This document shows positions 5,207 to 6,949 of a DNA stretch of 6,949 nt, piece after piece; the stretch's first letter is position 1; the number at the start of each line of letters is the position of its first letter. Source of the DNA: Flavobacteriales bacterium (GTDB lineage Bacteria; Bacteroidota; Bacteroidia; Flavobacteriales; Flavobacteriaceae). The stretch lies in the NCBI GenBank assembly GCA_015494775.1, contig WGAP01000097.1:1-6949 (forward strand), written 5' to 3'. The notes under the pieces were generated by a model that did no database searches, was not told where the DNA came from, and saw nothing but the letters and a program-made list of their open reading frames with translations. The translations under genes and the position numbers were made by a program.

Positions 5207-6245
5207 AGTCGGTCCAGTTTAGATGTTCGTCTTCGTCAATATCTCGGGTGGCTTTTTTGCCCAAAATATCGTTATAATGTTCGGCCTTGATGGCGCCGAT
5301 GCCCGGGCGTTTGACCCAAATATTTTCCTTGCTCAACGTTTCGCCCTTGCGGATGGGCCGGATGGCCACCACCGTGGCAAAGGCAAAATCCATGGTTACC
5401 TGTTCTTCGGCGGCGGGCTCTTTGGTGCCACCGCGCATTTGCCAGATTTCATAACTGCCCCGGATGAGTTCCCGGGTGGCCGCCTTGTCCATACTGCAAA
5501 CAATGTCGGGGCCTTCGCGGTCCATGGTGTCGGTAAAGTGGCGTTCCAAAATGCTGGCACCCAGGGCCGTGGCCGCCAGGCAGGCATTGTTATTCACCGT
5601 GTGGTCGCTCAGCCCGAAGACCTTACCGGGAAATGCCTCCGCCAATTCCAGCATGGCTCCCAAGCGGACCAAATGCGGCGGCGTGGGATAGAGGTTGGTG
5701 GTGTGCATGAGCGCTACGGGGACGCCCGCACGGTCGAATATTTCCACGGCCTTGCGAATGCTGGGAATGGTGTTCATCCCGGTGCTCAGGATGACGGGTT
5801 TGCCGAAGCCGGCAATGTGTTCCAGCAAAGGATAGTTGTTGCATTCGCCCGAACCGATTTTAAAAGCGGGCACATCCATACGCGCCAAGCGGTCGGCGGC
5901 GGCGCGTGAAAAAGGCGTGGAAATAAATATCATACCTTTGCTTTCCACATAGCGTTTCAATTCCCTTTCCTCTTCCTCGTTCAACGCACTGCGTGCCATA
6001 ATTTCGTAGATGGAAATATCGGCATTGCCGGGAATGACTTTTTTGGCCAAGCGGCTCATTTCGTCCTCGGGGATGTGGGTTTGATGTTTGAGGACTTCCA
6101 CGCCCGCCTCGGCGGCGGCGTCCACCATTTCGAAAGCCGTTTCCAACGAACCGCCGTGGTTGATACCCAACTCCGCCACCACAAGCGGCGGATAATCCGG
6201 GCCGATTTTGCGACCGGCAATTTCAAAAACGGGATTATTTTTCAT
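5199..6245 (-). CDS. neuB: N-acetylneuraminate (sialic acid) synthase NeuB
   Basis: The 348-residue enzyme condenses phosphoenolpyruvate with ManNAc to form N-acetylneuraminic acid in the cytoplasm. A TIM barrel (about 18-280) carries the expected active-site residues: Glu25 in AELGINH, Lys53 in LKHQT, Lys129 and Glu134 in FKIGSGE, and the metal ligands His215 (SDHT) and His236 (ERHFT). These match the positions known for Neisseria NeuB. A C-terminal SAF/antifreeze-like domain (about 290-348) includes Arg313 in VKRP, the likely counterpart of the Arg that reaches the partner's active site in the dimer. Stretches such as HQTHIPEDEMS and VIPGNADISIYEIM are close to what I recall of the Campylobacter LOS-type NeuB1, favouring sialic acid over legionaminic or pseudaminic acid. 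I chose ATG 6245 because the 24-residue extension to 6317 lies inside neuA. It overlaps the end of neuA by 11 bases. Confidence 0.94.
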   Translation of the reverse strand: MKNNPVFEIAGRKIGPDYPPLVVAELGINHGGSLETAFEMVDAAAEAGVEVLKHQTHIPEDEMSRLAKKVIPGNADISIYEIMARSALNEEEERELKRYVESKGMIFISTPFSRAAADRLARMDVPAFKIGSGECNNYPLLEHIAGFGKPVILSTGMNTIPSIRKAVEIFDRAGVPVALMHTTNLYPTPPHLVRLGAMLELAEAFPGKVFGLSDHTVNNNACLAATALGASILERHFTDTMDREGPDIVCSMDKAATRELIRGSYEIWQMRGGTKEPAAEEQVTMDFAFATVVAIRPIRKGETLSKENIWVKRPGIGAIKAEHYNDILGKKATRDIDEDEHLNWTDFE

Positions 6246-6909
6246 GTTGCACGTATTTACGGTAAACAAATTCGGCCCAATCCCAATCCTCCCGCGTGTC
6301 GATGTCCACCGTGCCAAAGATGTGTTCCGTTATCAGCGGAAACACGTCCGGCGTGATGATTAGACCTTTGCGAATATAAGACATCCGCGTGATATAAAAC
6401 AAGCCGTTTTCCCGGTATAAGGGCTCCATATCTTGCGAACGCTGACCGAAAGTGTAGTTGAAAGGCACAAACTTTTCTTCCTCGATTCGGCCTAACTTAT
6501 GCTTGACGGGCGAAACGCTCATCAAACTGTTGCGCCCCGAACGGTGGAAACGGTTTACGGCCTTTTCCCACAAATCACGGGGCCGGAAAGGATTGGTGGG
6601 TTGAAGGAGGATAACGGCCTGAAAATCATCGTCAAACTCCCGGGCAATGGCTTGAAGCACGAGGGCGGTGGGGGTTTCGTCGCGGGCCAGTTCGGGAGGA
6701 CGTTGATGCGCCGTTATATTTAATTTGCGGGCAAGCGCAAGCACCTTTTCATCATCGGAGGAAACAATGATCCGGTCGCCGGGGCCGGCGTGCCGTAGGG
6801 CATATTCCATGCTGTGTTGAATCAAGGGCTTGCCGCCCAGCAAGCGCATGTTTTTCCCGGGCAACCGGCGGGAATTTTTACGTGCGGGTATGATGATGAG
6901 GTGGGGCAT
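6235..6909 (-). CDS. neuA: CMP-N-acetylneuraminate cytidylyltransferase (acylneuraminate cytidylyltransferase)
   Basis: The 224-residue enzyme activates the NeuB product with CTP to give the CMP-sugar used by sialyltransferases. It is a single nucleotidyltransferase domain of normal length for the short form, without an added esterase domain. Visible motifs are IPARKNSRRLPGKN (7-20, CTP binding), SSDDEKV (50-56), LLQPTNPFRP (101-110), SPVKH (133-137), ENGLFYI (167-173) and VDIDTREDW (201-209), whose Asp pair fits the metal-binding residues. It is first in the cassette and its last codons overlap the start of neuB. The 40 bases upstream (6910-6949) are AT-rich, with no Shine-Dalgarno sequence and no TAnnTTTG box, so the promoter or an upstream operon partner is outside the window. 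Substrate could also be a related nonulosonic acid. Confidence 0.93.
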   Translation of the reverse strand: MPHLIIIPARKNSRRLPGKNMRLLGGKPLIQHSMEYALRHAGPGDRIIVSSDDEKVLALARKLNITAHQRPPELARDETPTALVLQAIAREFDDDFQAVILLQPTNPFRPRDLWEKAVNRFHRSGRNSLMSVSPVKHKLGRIEEEKFVPFNYTFGQRSQDMEPLYRENGLFYITRMSYIRKGLIITPDVFPLITEHIFGTVDIDTREDWDWAEFVYRKYVQHEK

Positions 6910-6949
6910 GGAATAATTTTTATTTGAAAACGGTTTTAATCAATATAAT

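Noticed and set aside
4142..5290. Long plus-strand open frame (382 codons) opposite neuC
   Set aside because: It is antisense to a clearly recognised enzyme gene, its translation shows no family motif, and it follows from the codon bias of neuC.
6246..6317. N-terminal extension of NeuB to ATG 6317
   Set aside because: It lies wholly inside neuA, and the 348-residue form puts the active-site residues at the positions known for Neisseria NeuB.

Overview
The window looks like a chromosomal segment of a Bacteroidota bacterium. Three things point there. A secreted lipoprotein combines a beta-helix with an N-terminal domain type I know from that phylum. Several gene starts have TAnnTTTG boxes (the Bacteroidota -7 element) and no Shine-Dalgarno sequence. 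There is also a structured intergenic element of a kind I recall from Bacteroidota genomes. Every gene I can support lies on the minus strand, so the window reads right to left. Base composition is patchy: a sampled 60 bases of the sugar genes is about 55% GC, two samples of the ORF6N gene are about 33%, and the repeat block at 3421-3660 is 72%. || Right part (6909 down to 4079): a tight three-gene cassette, neuA-neuB-neuC, with overlapping ends. It encodes the core route to an activated nonulosonic acid, most simply CMP-N-acetylneuraminic acid (sialic acid). NeuC turns a UDP-HexNAc into free ManNAc, NeuB condenses that with phosphoenolpyruvate, and NeuA activates the product with CTP. The set presumably feeds surface glycan (LPS O-antigen, capsule or glycoprotein) synthesis. 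neuC starts with a TTG codon inside the end of neuB. || Middle (about 3160-4078): roughly 900 bases with no credible gene but a lot of structure. From right to left there is a weak terminator after neuC, then a purine-rich stretch, then a plus-strand structured element (about 3816-3958). Next come two perfect palindromes sharing GTAGAGACGC arms, a plus-strand terminator-like hairpin with a long T tract, and a very GC-rich array of small hairpins with a roughly 30-base repeat. Last is a block of GCGCCGGCGGC repeats. This looks like a landing zone for dispersed repeats and is the most unusual part of the window. || Left part: an AT-rich gene for an ORF6N-domain protein with a C-terminal phospholipase-D-like domain (3157-2273), likely horizontally acquired. 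Thirty-one bases later comes a 538-residue predicted outer-membrane lipoprotein with a right-handed beta-helix (2241-625), ending at a good intrinsic terminator. The last gene is the N-terminal part of an unrecognised membrane protein (428 to the left edge).
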